Part shown: piece by piece, positions 26,001 through 35,391 of the stretch
Numbering within the stretch: position 1 is the first letter of the stretch
How the letters are laid out: each line of letters begins with the position of its first letter
Position numbers and translations under genes: made by a program
Origin: Aculops lycopersici
Lineage: Eukaryota; Arthropoda; Arachnida; Trombidiformes; Eriophyidae
Direction of reading: 5' to 3'
Length of the DNA stretch: 64,000 bases
NCBI GenBank assembly: GCA_015350385.1
Contig: WNKI01000002.1
Coordinates: 6,489,500-6,553,499 of the forward strand
The notes under the pieces: model-generated
Seen by the model: only the letters and a program-made list of their open reading frames with translations
What the model was told of the DNA's origin: nothing
Databases searched by the model: none

Positions 26001-26832
26001 AGGCAGCGGCGGCGGCGATGGCGATCGCATCGACAGCCAACATCAGCCTCAGACAAGTGGACCGGATAATCGGCGCAAGTCAAGCGGAAGTTTCATGCGG
26101 GCGCTACTATGGCGAATAAGCGGTGGACGTAGTGGCGGCAACAAAACCGGAAGCCAGCAAATCTCATCGTCGCGCGGTAGTTCCGGTGGTTTGTTGTCGC
26201 CAGTGGCGAGAAAAAGATTTTCAAGCAATGAGTCTTCGTCAAACAAAAACTCGTCTACGGAGGATAGTGAAAGTGCATCGCATTATAAGGGCTACCACCA
26301 TCACCAGCAAGGTGGCCGAGGTAGTGGTATGGCCAGTGGTCAAAACTCATTCAATTCCACAAACTCAAAACCATCCTACTCGTCGCATCATCCAATTCAA
26401 CCAAAGAGTGAAAGGAAAGCTGCCAAGACTCTATCTACTCTCTTGCTTGTCTTCATCGTCACCTGGTTGCCATACAATATATTGGTCTTGATCAAAACTC
26501 TATCTGGCGACGAGAGCCAAGTGCCTGAAAAGGTTTGGAACTTTTCCTATTACCTATGCTACATAAACTCAACCATCAATCCACTTTGCTACGCTCTTTG
26601 TAATGCACAATTTCGTCGCACTTACATGCGAATCCTCAAATGCAAGCTATCAAATGAGCACAACTCAACACGGCGTCTGGTGCCGATTCAATCGTCGACC
26701 TGGAACAAGGATTTGCGCTTGAACTCGGAAACTTGTAGCAACAATAACCATGCTGTAACATCTAGTTCTCAGGGTAACAATAATAACAACAATAACGGAA
26801 GCTATCATAGCTCAAGACATCATAATGGGTGA
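23079..26832 (+). CDS. mAChR: Muscarinic acetylcholine receptor, terminal exon with ECL2, TM5, giant ICL3, TM6-TM7
   Basis: This is a plasma-membrane G-protein-coupled receptor for acetylcholine. The exon opens at CAG|TATC with ITYPYYKGRTVQGTDKCEI, containing the ECL2 Cys, then TM5 (FVTAILAFYIPVIIMIYLYW) and the basic start of intracellular loop 3 (ETKKRYRDL). TM6 reads FIVTWLPYNILVLI, with the Trp, Tyr and Asn of the muscarinic pocket. TM7 reads NFSYYLCYINSTINPLCYAL, with Tyr-Cys and NPxxY-like residues. The loop between TM5 and TM6 is about 1,050 residues, against roughly 150-350 in known muscarinic receptors. It contains a His-rich tract (about 24238-24480), a polyQ tract (about 25686-25740), and many Ser/Asn and Cys-His pairs. 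The C-tail is about 65 residues. It is encoded as one open exon with no stop, so the loop is probably translated. Possible AATAAA signals lie at 26909 and about 27099. Subtype A versus B is not decided. Confidence 0.95.
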
Positions 26833-27535
26833 CAACAAACCGACCGATAGCAACCTGTTGAGTGTCGGTAGACAGTAGGATAAATATAAGAACTACCAAG
26901 ATTAGGCTAATAAAATTCTATCAATGCATTTTGCATCTTTGAATGCGACGTTATCATTTATTCCTTTGTTTCTCTTAGTCAAGAATTTATGGATTCATTA
27001 TTGATGATTGGGATACTATTATGATAATTTCATAATTTTATAGATCGGTGTCAGTTTGTCAATCAAAGATTGGTACGACGATTTTCATGAGCATAGTTAA
27101 AATAAACCTTTACTGGCAGCGCCACAAGGTGGCGAAAACTAAAATTACTTAGTTCTCTTCAAATCTCGCGCCACTTGACCCACCGGCCGCCACCGCTCGC
27201 GTTCCTCACGCTACCGATGGCCAATGTGTGCGCGGCATGCCGCAGACTGCAAGGAGTAGACGGCGCAAAGCATACCCATGCATTCTCGTCGCACACATCC
27301 GCCTAAGCTAGAGTGAGACTAGGCAGGCTAGAACACAAGCATGTTTCGTCAAATTGTGGCATGAGATGCACAAAAGTAACCTCGCAATTTGCGAAGATTT
27401 CGAATAATACCCCATCAAACATATTGATATTATTATTATATCAAATCATTTAACAACACATTACATGATATTAATTATTACTACTCATAGTTAAATCTTC
27501 AATATAAGGATACTAGATTATTAGAATAATAAATA
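26833..27535. other. mAChR 3' UTR and RPL4 upstream region
   Basis: AATAAA at 26909 and about 27099 could end the receptor transcript. A GC-rich island (27165-27320) with GCGCCACTT at 27168 may be the RPL4 promoter. The 110 bp before the RPL4 ATG are very AT-rich. No gene seen. Confidence 0.5.
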
Positions 27536-28970
27536 ATGTCGGCTGCAGCAGCACCAAGCAAGGCTATCGTTAGGCCGGTGGTCTCGGTCTACAACGAGAA
27601 GAACCAGAAGACCGGCAAGGCCATCCCAATGCCAGCGATCTTCTCGGCACCAATCAGAACTGATATTGTCCAGTTCGTTCACACCAACATCCGCAAAAAC
27701 AAGCGCCAACCATACGCTGTCTCCAAGTTGGCCGGCCACCAAACTAGTGCCGAATCATGGGGTACCGGTCGTGCTGTTGCCCGTATTCCACGTGTCCGCG
27801 GAGGTGGTACCCACCGTTCAGGTCAGGGTGCCTTCGGTAACATGTGTCGTGGTGGTAGACGATTCGCCCCAACCCGTGTTTGGCGTAGATGGCACAGGAA
27901 GGTGAATAGAAACCAACGTCGCTACGCCGTGGTCTCGGCAGTTGCCGCTACCGCCATCCCAGCTATTGTTCAGTCAAGAGGCCACAGAGTTGAGGGTATT
28001 GCCGAGTTTCCACTTGTAGTTAGCGACAAAGTTCAGGAGCTTCAGAAAACTCAACAAGCTGTGAGATTCTTACGCCAAGTTCGCGCGTGGAAGGATGTAG
28101 AGCGTGTTTACAAATCTCAACGCCTCCGTGCCGGTAAGGGTAAGATGCGTGACCGTCGTCGTATCAAGGCCCTTGGACCTGTCGTCATCTACAGCCGTGA
28201 CTCGGGACTTACTCGCGCCTTCCGTAATATCCCAGGAGTCGAGACCATCAATGTCGAGAAGTTGGGCCTGTTGCGCTTAGCACCAGGTGGTCATATTGGT
28301 CGCTTTTGCATCTGGACCGAGGGAGCCTTCCGCAAATTGAACAAACTTTACGGTACATGGACCAAGAAGGCTACACTCAAGAGAGACTATGCCCTTCCTC
28401 AACCAACTATGTCAAACACAGACTTGACACGTATTCTCAAGAGCGAGGAAGTCAAGAAGTCAATTAGACCGAGAATGTACGTATACCTTTACTACGATCA
28501 GATTGTTCTCGAAATCTGGAACAGTCTGCTTCAACTTTTTATCATGATGAAAAACATTCCTGGTCCGTGTTGATGATCACTGATTATAAGGATTTTGTTT
28601 CACTCCTGAATTATCACATTCCTATAACTCAATCTCATCATTTGCATCGTAACACTCATTAACATCTTTCTACTCTCATACCACTCGACGAAACAGGGCC
28701 AAGAAGGTTACACGATGCGTCAAGAGGAATCCTCTCAAGAATCTACGTGTTATGGCTAAGCTCAACCCATATGCTGCGGCTTTGAAGACGATCCGCAAGA
28801 AGGAACTCGCCGACAGACTAAAGGTAAAGAAGGCAAGCATCGAGAAGGCGAAGAAGCTGCACAAGCTAATGAAGGAGGCTAGAAAGAAGAGGAAGGCAAG
28901 TGGAGAATTGAAGAAGACCGATAAGAAGGCAGCTGGACCTAAGAAAACGGTTGTAAAGGCAAAGAAATAA
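27536..28970 (+). CDS. RpL4: 60S ribosomal protein L4 (uL4), two exons
   Basis: Exon 1 is 27536-28476 and exon 2 is 28697-28970. They are joined through AT|GTACGT and ACAG|GGCC, which together make an ATG codon. The product is a cytosolic large-subunit protein lining the exit tunnel. The N-terminus starts MSAAAAPSKAIVRPVVSVYN and carries the family motifs PYAVSKLAGHQTSAESWGTG and GGRRFAPTRVWRRWHRKVN. The IDRRIKALGPVVIY-like segment (RRRIKALGPVVIY) and RILKSEEVKKSIRP follow. Exon 2 supplies KRNPLKNLRVMAKLNPYAAA and a Lys-rich tail typical of eukaryotic uL4. Without splicing, exon 1 would read into unrelated sequence. It converges with RRP5, with 78 bp between stop codons. It is one of the few genes here with an intron in its CDS. 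Confidence 0.97.
28477..28696 (+). other. RPL4 intron
   Basis: A 220 bp GT-AG intron (GTACGT...ACAG). Introns of ribosomal protein genes often host snoRNAs. I cannot identify C/D or H/ACA boxes with confidence here. Confidence 0.9.
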
Positions 28971-29048
28971 ATTAAAACGAATCGTTCCAGCGGTTATGAA
29001 GAACCTGACAAATAACTATGTCGGGTTTAATATTAATGAATAGATTTA

Positions 29049-31772
29049 TTAAACTACTTTAATTCTTTTAGCTTGATGATTTCCGTTAGACATATTTGTC
29101 TTGATCTGTTGCGACTTGCGGGACTTTTTAGACACCAATGAAATGCTCTCTGCTATTCTCGCTAGAATGGCCTCATTCCGCTCTTTCACTTCATCGCTAT
29201 CGACTTGACGGGTTCCGAACTTCTTAATCATGTCCCCATAGACTTTCCATAGGTCGGTCCGTTTGGGGTTGTCACTCAATAGGTTCTCAAACATAGTCTT
29301 GCCTCTCTCAACGTCTCCGAATTTAAACTCGAATTGGGCAAATCGAGATTTCAGGGTTACTATGTCGGACTTGACTAAGGCCTTGCAAGCTTTATCGAAC
29401 AGAGTTCTCGCTTGATTCGGATCTCTTCTATGCTCGAACAAGAACAACAGATAGTTTACCCAGATGTCAATGGATCTGGCATCCAACTTGAGGAGGACAT
29501 TGTGCATGCGTTCAGACTCGTCGAGTTCATTGCAATTAGAAAGAACCCTCGCAGCACCTTTGTATAGATTGATCTTATCATTGACCTGGACAGCTTCATC
29601 AATGGTTTCTTGCAACTTGTCCGCGCCGCCAAACTTAGCCTCGATCTTGATCAAATGCAACCAGATCTTGAGCTTCTCTTTCTCCAACCGGAAGTTGATT
29701 GTTCTAAGTGCACGACGACAAACAATGCGTGCTTTTTCGGTCTCGACATTATCCAAGAAGAACTTACTGTATTTTATCCAAGCATCGGCCAAGTTGGGTG
29801 ACTTGAGTAGAAGCCTTTCAAAATCTGCTATCGATTGCGCTGGTCTATTCGGGTCCATCATGGCCTTTTCAGCTTCACGCAGTTTCTCTTCTCTTAGCTT
29901 GGCTTCCTCAGATCTTTGGCGTCTTGATTTTATCAACTTTTGTTCCGTATCTTCGGTTTTAGGTTCAGGCTCTACTTTGTTTGCCTTCTTGGCTACAGGC
30001 TCTGCTTCGACACTTTCCTGTTTAGCTTTAACTTTCTCTAATTTTTTCTTTTTCCTGAGCTCTTTCTTATCTCTTTTCATCTTCAAGATCTTAGCAAGGG
30101 GAACAAGACCTAATGACATGCCTGGCCTGATTGGATCTACACTATAAACGGTGCAAGATACCACTTGACCGATCTCAAAGAGACTTCCAATAGTTGTTTT
30201 GGCGACTCCTTCATTGCTCATGAAGATTCGTGGAATAAAACCTTTCACTTTGTTGAATAATTCAACAATCAAACCTTGAGTACTTACTTTCATCACAGTC
30301 GCTTGAGTGGATTCGCCTATGAAAGACTTATCATACGAATCAACTATTGTTATGTGCGGATCCATCAGGGGCTCCTTGTCGGTGAGGAATAAACGAGCTG
30401 GTTGCTTATGCAAATCAATTTTGAGAACCCTACATCTGATTGTCTTACCGATTGGGTATGATTTCGCCGTCTTGACGTCGTTGAGATTAACGTCCAAAAT
30501 GATTGCACGCAGGTTCAGCCCGAATGTTACGATTACCCCGTCCTTTACTATCTTCTTAACTTGACCCTCGATGAAATTTCCTGGTTTGATCTCGTCCACT
30601 GATGCGAAAGGTAGCTCTAAGTAGTCCTTGCGAAGACTGACAACTAAAGTCTGATCGACCAAATTGATAGACTTGACGCGACATTTGTGCTTAGAGCCTT
30701 CAGGGAACTTAGCATCTAGGGCCGTTAGCAATTCATCCTTTGTTAAGATGCTAACATCTTCATCAAGAGCGTCGATCACATTGGCAGTGGCCTTGTAGTT
30801 GTTTTCAACTTTGAATATTATAGATTTAGAGTCACAAATAGCAACAGTCTCTGCACTTTTTATCACTTGACCTACATGACACTTTTCTAGGAGGTACTTG
30901 TTTATCTTTTTGACTCGAGATTCGGGGCGAATGGATAGCGCGAATGTCTTGGATAAAGGATTGTAGTACAAAATAGTGCAATCAAACTGCTGAGAGATCT
31001 TGTAGTTTTCTTTGGGAGTGTGCCATTCGTCTTTGAGATGATTAGCAGAGACAAAACCCGGAAACTCGTTCATGAAATTCACAATTAGTCCAGTTTTCTT
31101 AACATTCATCACAGTTAAGAAAGATCTTGATCCTGGTAGAATACACTTTTCGTTCAATGCAATCTGTTCAACCTTCTCGCTAGAAAACTCACTCTTCTTC
31201 TTACTAGACTCAGTCATGGTCAATTGGACGACCCTAGACTCGTCACCCGGAGACATCGTTTTCTTCAAGTAGCATCTTAAAACTTGACCGATCAGGAATT
31301 TTTTTCCATCATTCTGATCTTCAAACGGCAGGAAACCGGTGATTCCCTTGATACCAATGTCGACTTGATATCCATGATCCTCAATGGATTGAATAGCGCA
31401 TTGTAGAGGAACAAATGGAATAGCTAATAAGGTGGCAGGTAGGGTGTCCTCTTGCAGCACTCGCGGATCTATGGATGCAATGATATCTTGAGCCTCCGCA
31501 TAACCCTTCCTGGTTCGTTTTTCTATTATCTTGCAAGCATATTGCTGGCCTCTTGAAAAATAATGCTCCAGTCTTGGTTGTTTTGTTGTGCTTCGCAAAA
31601 GTTCATTGAAGGCGCTGCTAATATTAAGTCGGTCGACCAAGCAAATTATGCCACCTGTAAGCTGGAGTTTGATTTGGATCTCCGATACTGCTATTACCGT
31701 TCCGAGGGCTATAAGATTCTCGGGAACAGTCTTTGGTCTTAGGTGCTCGACTTGTGCCTCCGTTGCTGCCAT
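29049..31772 (-). CDS. PDCD11: RRP5/PDCD11 rRNA-processing protein, shortened form (907 aa)
   Basis: The start is the first in-frame ATG (31772, MAATEAQVEHLRPK). Upstream in-frame sequence has no ATG. Family members act in the nucleolus in pre-rRNA cleavage for both 18S and 5.8S/25-28S rRNA, using many S1 RNA-binding repeats plus C-terminal HAT/TPR repeats. I see about six S1-like repeats in residues 10-570; the second contains SIEDHGYQVDIGIKG, close to animal PDCD11. A Lys/Glu-rich linker (580-660) follows, then HAT repeats (about 670-870) with WIKYSKFFLDN, EKARIVCRRALRTINFR, AQFEFKFGDVERGKTMFENL and NPKRTDLWKVYGDM. Animal and yeast orthologues are about 1,700-1,900 residues with 12 or so S1 repeats, so the second half of the S1 array is absent. 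There is no frameshift. It is divergent with NOP16 and convergent with RPL4, both ribosome genes. Confidence 0.93.
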   Translation of the reverse strand: MAATEAQVEHLRPKTVPENLIALGTVIAVSEIQIKLQLTGGIICLVDRLNISSAFNELLRSTTKQPRLEHYFSRGQQYACKIIEKRTRKGYAEAQDIIASIDPRVLQEDTLPATLLAIPFVPLQCAIQSIEDHGYQVDIGIKGITGFLPFEDQNDGKKFLIGQVLRCYLKKTMSPGDESRVVQLTMTESSKKKSEFSSEKVEQIALNEKCILPGSRSFLTVMNVKKTGLIVNFMNEFPGFVSANHLKDEWHTPKENYKISQQFDCTILYYNPLSKTFALSIRPESRVKKINKYLLEKCHVGQVIKSAETVAICDSKSIIFKVENNYKATANVIDALDEDVSILTKDELLTALDAKFPEGSKHKCRVKSINLVDQTLVVSLRKDYLELPFASVDEIKPGNFIEGQVKKIVKDGVIVTFGLNLRAIILDVNLNDVKTAKSYPIGKTIRCRVLKIDLHKQPARLFLTDKEPLMDPHITIVDSYDKSFIGESTQATVMKVSTQGLIVELFNKVKGFIPRIFMSNEGVAKTTIGSLFEIGQVVSCTVYSVDPIRPGMSLGLVPLAKILKMKRDKKELRKKKKLEKVKAKQESVEAEPVAKKANKVEPEPKTEDTEQKLIKSRRQRSEEAKLREEKLREAEKAMMDPNRPAQSIADFERLLLKSPNLADAWIKYSKFFLDNVETEKARIVCRRALRTINFRLEKEKLKIWLHLIKIEAKFGGADKLQETIDEAVQVNDKINLYKGAARVLSNCNELDESERMHNVLLKLDARSIDIWVNYLLFLFEHRRDPNQARTLFDKACKALVKSDIVTLKSRFAQFEFKFGDVERGKTMFENLLSDNPKRTDLWKVYGDMIKKFGTRQVDSDEVKERNEAILARIAESISLVSKKSRKSQQIKTNMSNGNHQAKRIKVV

Positions 31773-32095
31773 TGTTGAATTATAATGGTTGATTTTAGAC
31801 TTGTTAATGGCAAGTGTCAAGTTAGTTCCACTACAAGAGAACAAATACCCACGTGGGTTGTATTTGTGGTGCGAGCGATAGCACGTTTACGCATTCGCAG
31901 GGACCAAGTCCTGCGCTTCGTGTTGAAGAGTCTGCTGGAGAGCGACGGGCAGGACGCGTGCGAGTTTTCCTGCCGCAGGTAGAACTTTCGATGCTCGACG
32001 AGCACTGTTGTTGCAACGTGCCTCACGCATTGTGTGTCTCCTTCACAGTTATTCTGTCTAGCTCGTAAAGCTCATTATATTTGCACTACATTCTC
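31773..32095. promoter_or_regulatory. Shared divergent upstream region of RRP5 and NOP16
   Basis: Only 323 bp separate the ATGs of two divergently transcribed nucleolar genes, so both promoters must lie here unless a distal 5' exon exists. A GC-rich centre (about 31860-31990) is flanked by AT-richer ends. No clear TATA box is visible. Confidence 0.5.
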
Positions 32096-32449
32096 ATGGT
32101 GACCATGAAATTTGTTGCATCCTCGTCTAAGAAGCTCTACCAGGAGTCAGGATTGGTAGAGAACCCAAACAAGGTTATTGGTTCCAAGAGAAAGGTTATT
32201 AAAAAGAAGAAGCAGGATAGTAAAGTTGTACAAGAGTTGGAAAAAGAGGCTAATAAGCCTGTAAAGAAGAATTTCAAATTTAGTAAGATTATGCGCGATG
32301 ATCTAGAATACTATATTAATAAATACGGTGATGATTATCAGGCAATGGCCAGGGATGAGAAAAATATTTACCAAGATTCACCAGGACAAATAAGACAAAA
32401 AATATTAAAGTATAACAAAATTCACAAAGTTGGAAAGAGCGATTCTTGA
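32096..32449 (+). CDS. NOP16: Nucleolar protein 16 (NOP16), N-terminally short
   Basis: This is a 117-residue ORF from the ATG at 32096, with a second Met at 32105. The C-terminal half carries the NOP16 signature: a Tyr-Tyr/Asn-Lys-Tyr-Gly-Asp-Asp-Tyr segment, MARDEKNIYQDSPGQIRQKI and a final basic KYNKIHK. The middle (LYQESGLVENPNKVIGSKRK) aligns with the human NLAEMGLAVDPNRA region. NOP16 works in 60S subunit assembly in the nucleolus. The conserved basic N-terminus of about 60 residues, including the Trp-containing motif, is missing. I found no upstream exon for it in the 323 bp to RRP5, so the N-terminus is lost, strongly diverged, or in a distal exon. The next gene, COA8, starts 91 bp downstream on the same strand. 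Confidence 0.88.
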   Translation: MVTMKFVASSSKKLYQESGLVENPNKVIGSKRKVIKKKKQDSKVVQELEKEANKPVKKNFKFSKIMRDDLEYYINKYGDDYQAMARDEKNIYQDSPGQIRQKILKYNKIHKVGKSDS

Positions 32450-32540
32450 ACACCGCAGAAATAATTGACTACATTATCGTTTTGAAGATTCTCTATTATC
32501 TGCGTTAGACCACTAACAAAGCAACAAACCGACCTTCAAG

Positions 32541-32993
32541 ATGCTTATTGATAGATTTTGCATCATATGTAAATCACTCGGTACCCTAAGCGAGAGAAGG
32601 GTAGTAGGTAAACCACAAATTATGTCTCGCCTCAGGTATGTTAATATTGTTAAACGGTCTGATGAGACTGCTGAGGAGAAACACTATCGGCACCAGTATG
32701 AATCGCTGCAAGATTGGAACAATCGATATTGGGCCGAGAACAATCAATTATTTAATAGGGAGAAGGAGGAATACATCAAGAAGACATTTGGTGATGAACA
32801 TTCAAGTGAAGAGGCCTTATCCCACGATCAGCTTGCATCGTTTTATAGTGATTTTCTTGAGCGTAATAGAAAGAGACACGTGGAATACAATATGATTTGG
32901 TACAAAAATCACATAGCGCTTTTAGCCAGTTCACTAAATGCCAAAGTATCACGCTTGAAGGCGAATGCATCAAATAGATTAAATGGCTCCTAG
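32541..32993 (+). CDS. COA8: Cytochrome c oxidase assembly factor 8 (COA8/APOPT1)
   Basis: This 150-residue single-exon ORF starts at the ATG at 32541. The N-terminus (MLIDRFCIICKSLGTLSERR) is basic and hydrophobic, consistent with mitochondrial import. The body matches the COA8 family: VVGKPQIMSRLRYVNI corresponds to the IGPPDKYSNLRPV block. QDWNNRYWAENNQLFNREKE corresponds to EWNQQFWANQNLTFSKEKE, and SFYSDFLERNRKRHVEYNM to DFYKEFLSKNFQKHMYYNR. Known members sit in the mitochondrial matrix, support complex IV assembly and protect it from oxidative damage. Length is near normal. The short spacing to NOP16 suggests a compact tandem arrangement, not evidence of an operon. Confidence 0.9.
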   Translation: MLIDRFCIICKSLGTLSERRVVGKPQIMSRLRYVNIVKRSDETAEEKHYRHQYESLQDWNNRYWAENNQLFNREKEEYIKKTFGDEHSSEEALSHDQLASFYSDFLERNRKRHVEYNMIWYKNHIALLASSLNAKVSRLKANASNRLNGS

Positions 32994-33614
32994 TGACCAC
33001 AGCTCCATATGAGTCCAAAGAACAAAATACAAAGTTCCCCTTTTTGTTTGTTTGTTTGTCTGTTCTTGTTAGTCTAGATCCTCAGGCAACCTGTGGGATA
33101 GTCTGTTTCGAAACTACCTTGACGAGAATTCTTCTCTGTTAGGTCCAGAAAAAGTACAGTTCTGTGCAATAATAATGCTCCAGTCACGTAAATTTGTGCG
33201 TTTTCACTTGTTGTGGGCCACAACTTGTGGCCGGGGGTTCGACGCTGCGAGTTATCGAAGATCAGGCAACAGCTAAAATTCTCTGTCTCGCTCTGTGCTT
33301 TGTTGCATTGGAAATTCTTTGGCGAGGTTCTTGAACGAACTCAAGTTGCTCAGCCAGCGGCTGTTTCGCCCTGCTGGTCAAATTTTACACACAATAATTG
33401 GCACCACTTAAGCTGTCCATCGAGTTTGTATGCATCATTCAGCGGAATTGGCCATATTGTTATTAGATGTTCATAATAATATTGAATTAGGATAACTTTA
33501 CCATGACACAGACCATTGGTCGGCAAAGAATGTCACTTTCTTTACAATCAACTTGAGAATCTAATCAATTTTCTTCAAGATAAAACTCAAGAATCCTCAA
33601 TATTAGAATCGAAA
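32994..33614. other. COA8 3' end and Frizzled 5' UTR/promoter
   Basis: No gene. The Frizzled frame is open back to 33516 but has no ATG before 33615. The CACAG at 33506-33510 could be a 3' splice site of a non-coding 5' exon. Confidence 0.4.
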
Positions 33615-35327
33615 ATGAAACCGCCAATCGCTTCGACAGCCATCAAGATCCTACTAGTCGGTTATTTTGTAGGTCTTGAGGTAACATCTGGCCAAGTTGA
33701 AGATGATTCGAATCTATCAAGAGCTCTTGGCACGTTTCCAGGCGAAGATACGAGCGATGATCACCCGAGATGTCAACCGCTTGATATCCCATTCTGTAAA
33801 GAGATGTCTTACAACAAAACCATGCTGCCAAATCCTTTGGGCTACCAATCTAAAGATGAAATCAACCTAGAGATCAACTTATTCACACCCATAGCTCAGA
33901 TAAATTGCTCTCCTCATTTGAAACTTTTCGTCTGCACCTTCTATGCACCAGTTTGCGTCGAGGATGGATACGAATCCAAGCCTCTGCGCCTGTTGCCTTG
34001 CAGGTCGCTTTGTGAATCTGTTAAACAACGGTGCTTAGAGGGATTCATCTCTATCTCGGGAAGACCATGGCCATATGTGTTGGATTGTACTAATTTCCCC
34101 GAGAAAAACGAAAAAGATAAGATCCATTGTGTTGGCGCAGAAAGCGATTCTGCATCTTCACAGGCCTCATCAAACTCAGATCGTAGCAGCAAGCAAGAGC
34201 TGTTAAATCCTGTTATACAATTTAGTTGTCCCAAGAACTTTGAAGTCCCACATTATACATTACATCTCAATGGGAAATCTTATAACAATTGTGCCTTGCC
34301 ATGTGACAATGTCTTCTTGGACAAAAACGAAACACAAATTGTAAAATCGGTTACCGCAGTCTTAACACTAATTTGCTTCATATCATCACTATTTGCGTGT
34401 ATCACATACCTTATCGACACTGATCGATTCAAGTACCCCGTAAGACCGATTATTATAATTTCTTTCTGCCAGTTAATGGTGGCCATATGTTACTCCATAG
34501 CATACTTCACAGACAACAAGATCTCATGTAACGATCCCGCGGAACCACCAAAGTCATTATCGAATCTCAAGATGGTTCGCACAACAACAACAGGAAACAG
34601 GAAGGGAAGTTGCACATTACTATTCATGGCCCTATACTTTTTCCATATGGCCAGCATACTTTGGTGGCTCATGATGGCACTTAGTTGGCATATGATCGCA
34701 AGACTTAAATGGGCACCCGAGGCGGTCAGTGGTGTGGCTAGATATTTTCACCTAACCTCATGGACAGTGCCAGCCGTCATGGCTGTTTATCTATCTGTTT
34801 TAGGATACATTGAGGGAGATTCGCTCACTGGCACTTGTTATATTGACATCTCAAATCAAGAAGCAATTGATACATTCTTAATCTATCCTACCATAGCAGT
34901 AGTCGCTCTAGGATTATTCCTCCTGCTATTGGGCTTCAAATCTGTTTGGGATAGCCAAGAGGTACTAAAGCGCGAATATAGCAAGCAAACTAGCGAACAT
35001 TATAAGCTTCTCATGAGGATATTCGGATATTCATTTCTGTTCATTTCATCTGCATTTGCCTATGTGCAATGTGTCAAACACGAACATACAAATCGCAACA
35101 ACTGGATGTTGTCATGGTTATCAAAAGAATGCCACAATCGTGAGTACTCAATCCCATGCCCATCTAAAGATTACACCAACTATGGACCTCATTACTCAAT
35201 ATTTTTGATGAAGATATCTGCAAAAATGACCATGGGAATTGTCTCATCTCTATTTGTGTTATCTGTAAAGACCTTGAAGTCGTATAGGGAAGTATTTGAA
35301 CTATGTAGTTACAAACTTGGTTCGTAA
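33615..35327 (+). CDS. fz: Frizzled-family Wnt receptor with altered KTxxxW motif
   Basis: From the first in-frame ATG this is a 570-residue single-exon protein. It has a signal peptide (KILLVGYFVGLEVTSGQ) and then a Frizzled cysteine-rich domain with ten cysteines. That domain starts CQPLDIPFCKEMSYNKTMLP and includes CSPHLKLFVCTFYAPVC and LLPCRSLCESVKQRC. A Ser-rich linker leads to the Frizzled seven-TM domain, with WWLMMALSWHMIARLKWAPE, ARYFHLTSWTVPAV and the GTCYI extracellular loop. It acts in Wnt or planar-polarity signalling at the plasma membrane. The CRD looks closest to the Fz1/2/7 type, but the TM region is divergent. The Dishevelled-binding KTxxxW after TM7 reads KTLKSY here (35268-35285), with Tyr for Trp, and no C-terminal PDZ ligand is obvious. 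Smoothened is less likely because the CRD keeps the Wnt-receptor pattern. It converges with the next gene at 64 bp. Confidence 0.93.
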   Translation: MKPPIASTAIKILLVGYFVGLEVTSGQVEDDSNLSRALGTFPGEDTSDDHPRCQPLDIPFCKEMSYNKTMLPNPLGYQSKDEINLEINLFTPIAQINCSPHLKLFVCTFYAPVCVEDGYESKPLRLLPCRSLCESVKQRCLEGFISISGRPWPYVLDCTNFPEKNEKDKIHCVGAESDSASSQASSNSDRSSKQELLNPVIQFSCPKNFEVPHYTLHLNGKSYNNCALPCDNVFLDKNETQIVKSVTAVLTLICFISSLFACITYLIDTDRFKYPVRPIIIISFCQLMVAICYSIAYFTDNKISCNDPAEPPKSLSNLKMVRTTTTGNRKGSCTLLFMALYFFHMASILWWLMMALSWHMIARLKWAPEAVSGVARYFHLTSWTVPAVMAVYLSVLGYIEGDSLTGTCYIDISNQEAIDTFLIYPTIAVVALGLFLLLLGFKSVWDSQEVLKREYSKQTSEHYKLLMRIFGYSFLFISSAFAYVQCVKHEHTNRNNWMLSWLSKECHNREYSIPCPSKDYTNYGPHYSIFLMKISAKMTMGIVSSLFVLSVKTLKSYREVFELCSYKLGS

Positions 35328-35391
35328 TTAAAGTGCCTTTATTTCTCATTGCATATTCATTCTTTTGATCCAAATCCTCCCACAGAGATTA

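Noticed and set aside
29464..30147. 227-codon + strand ORF
   Set aside because: Antisense shadow of RRP5, which has clear S1 and HAT repeats in the other frame.
33225..33260. GGTTCGA word suggesting a tRNA T-arm
   Set aside because: No acceptor stem, D-arm or anticodon arm can be folded around it.
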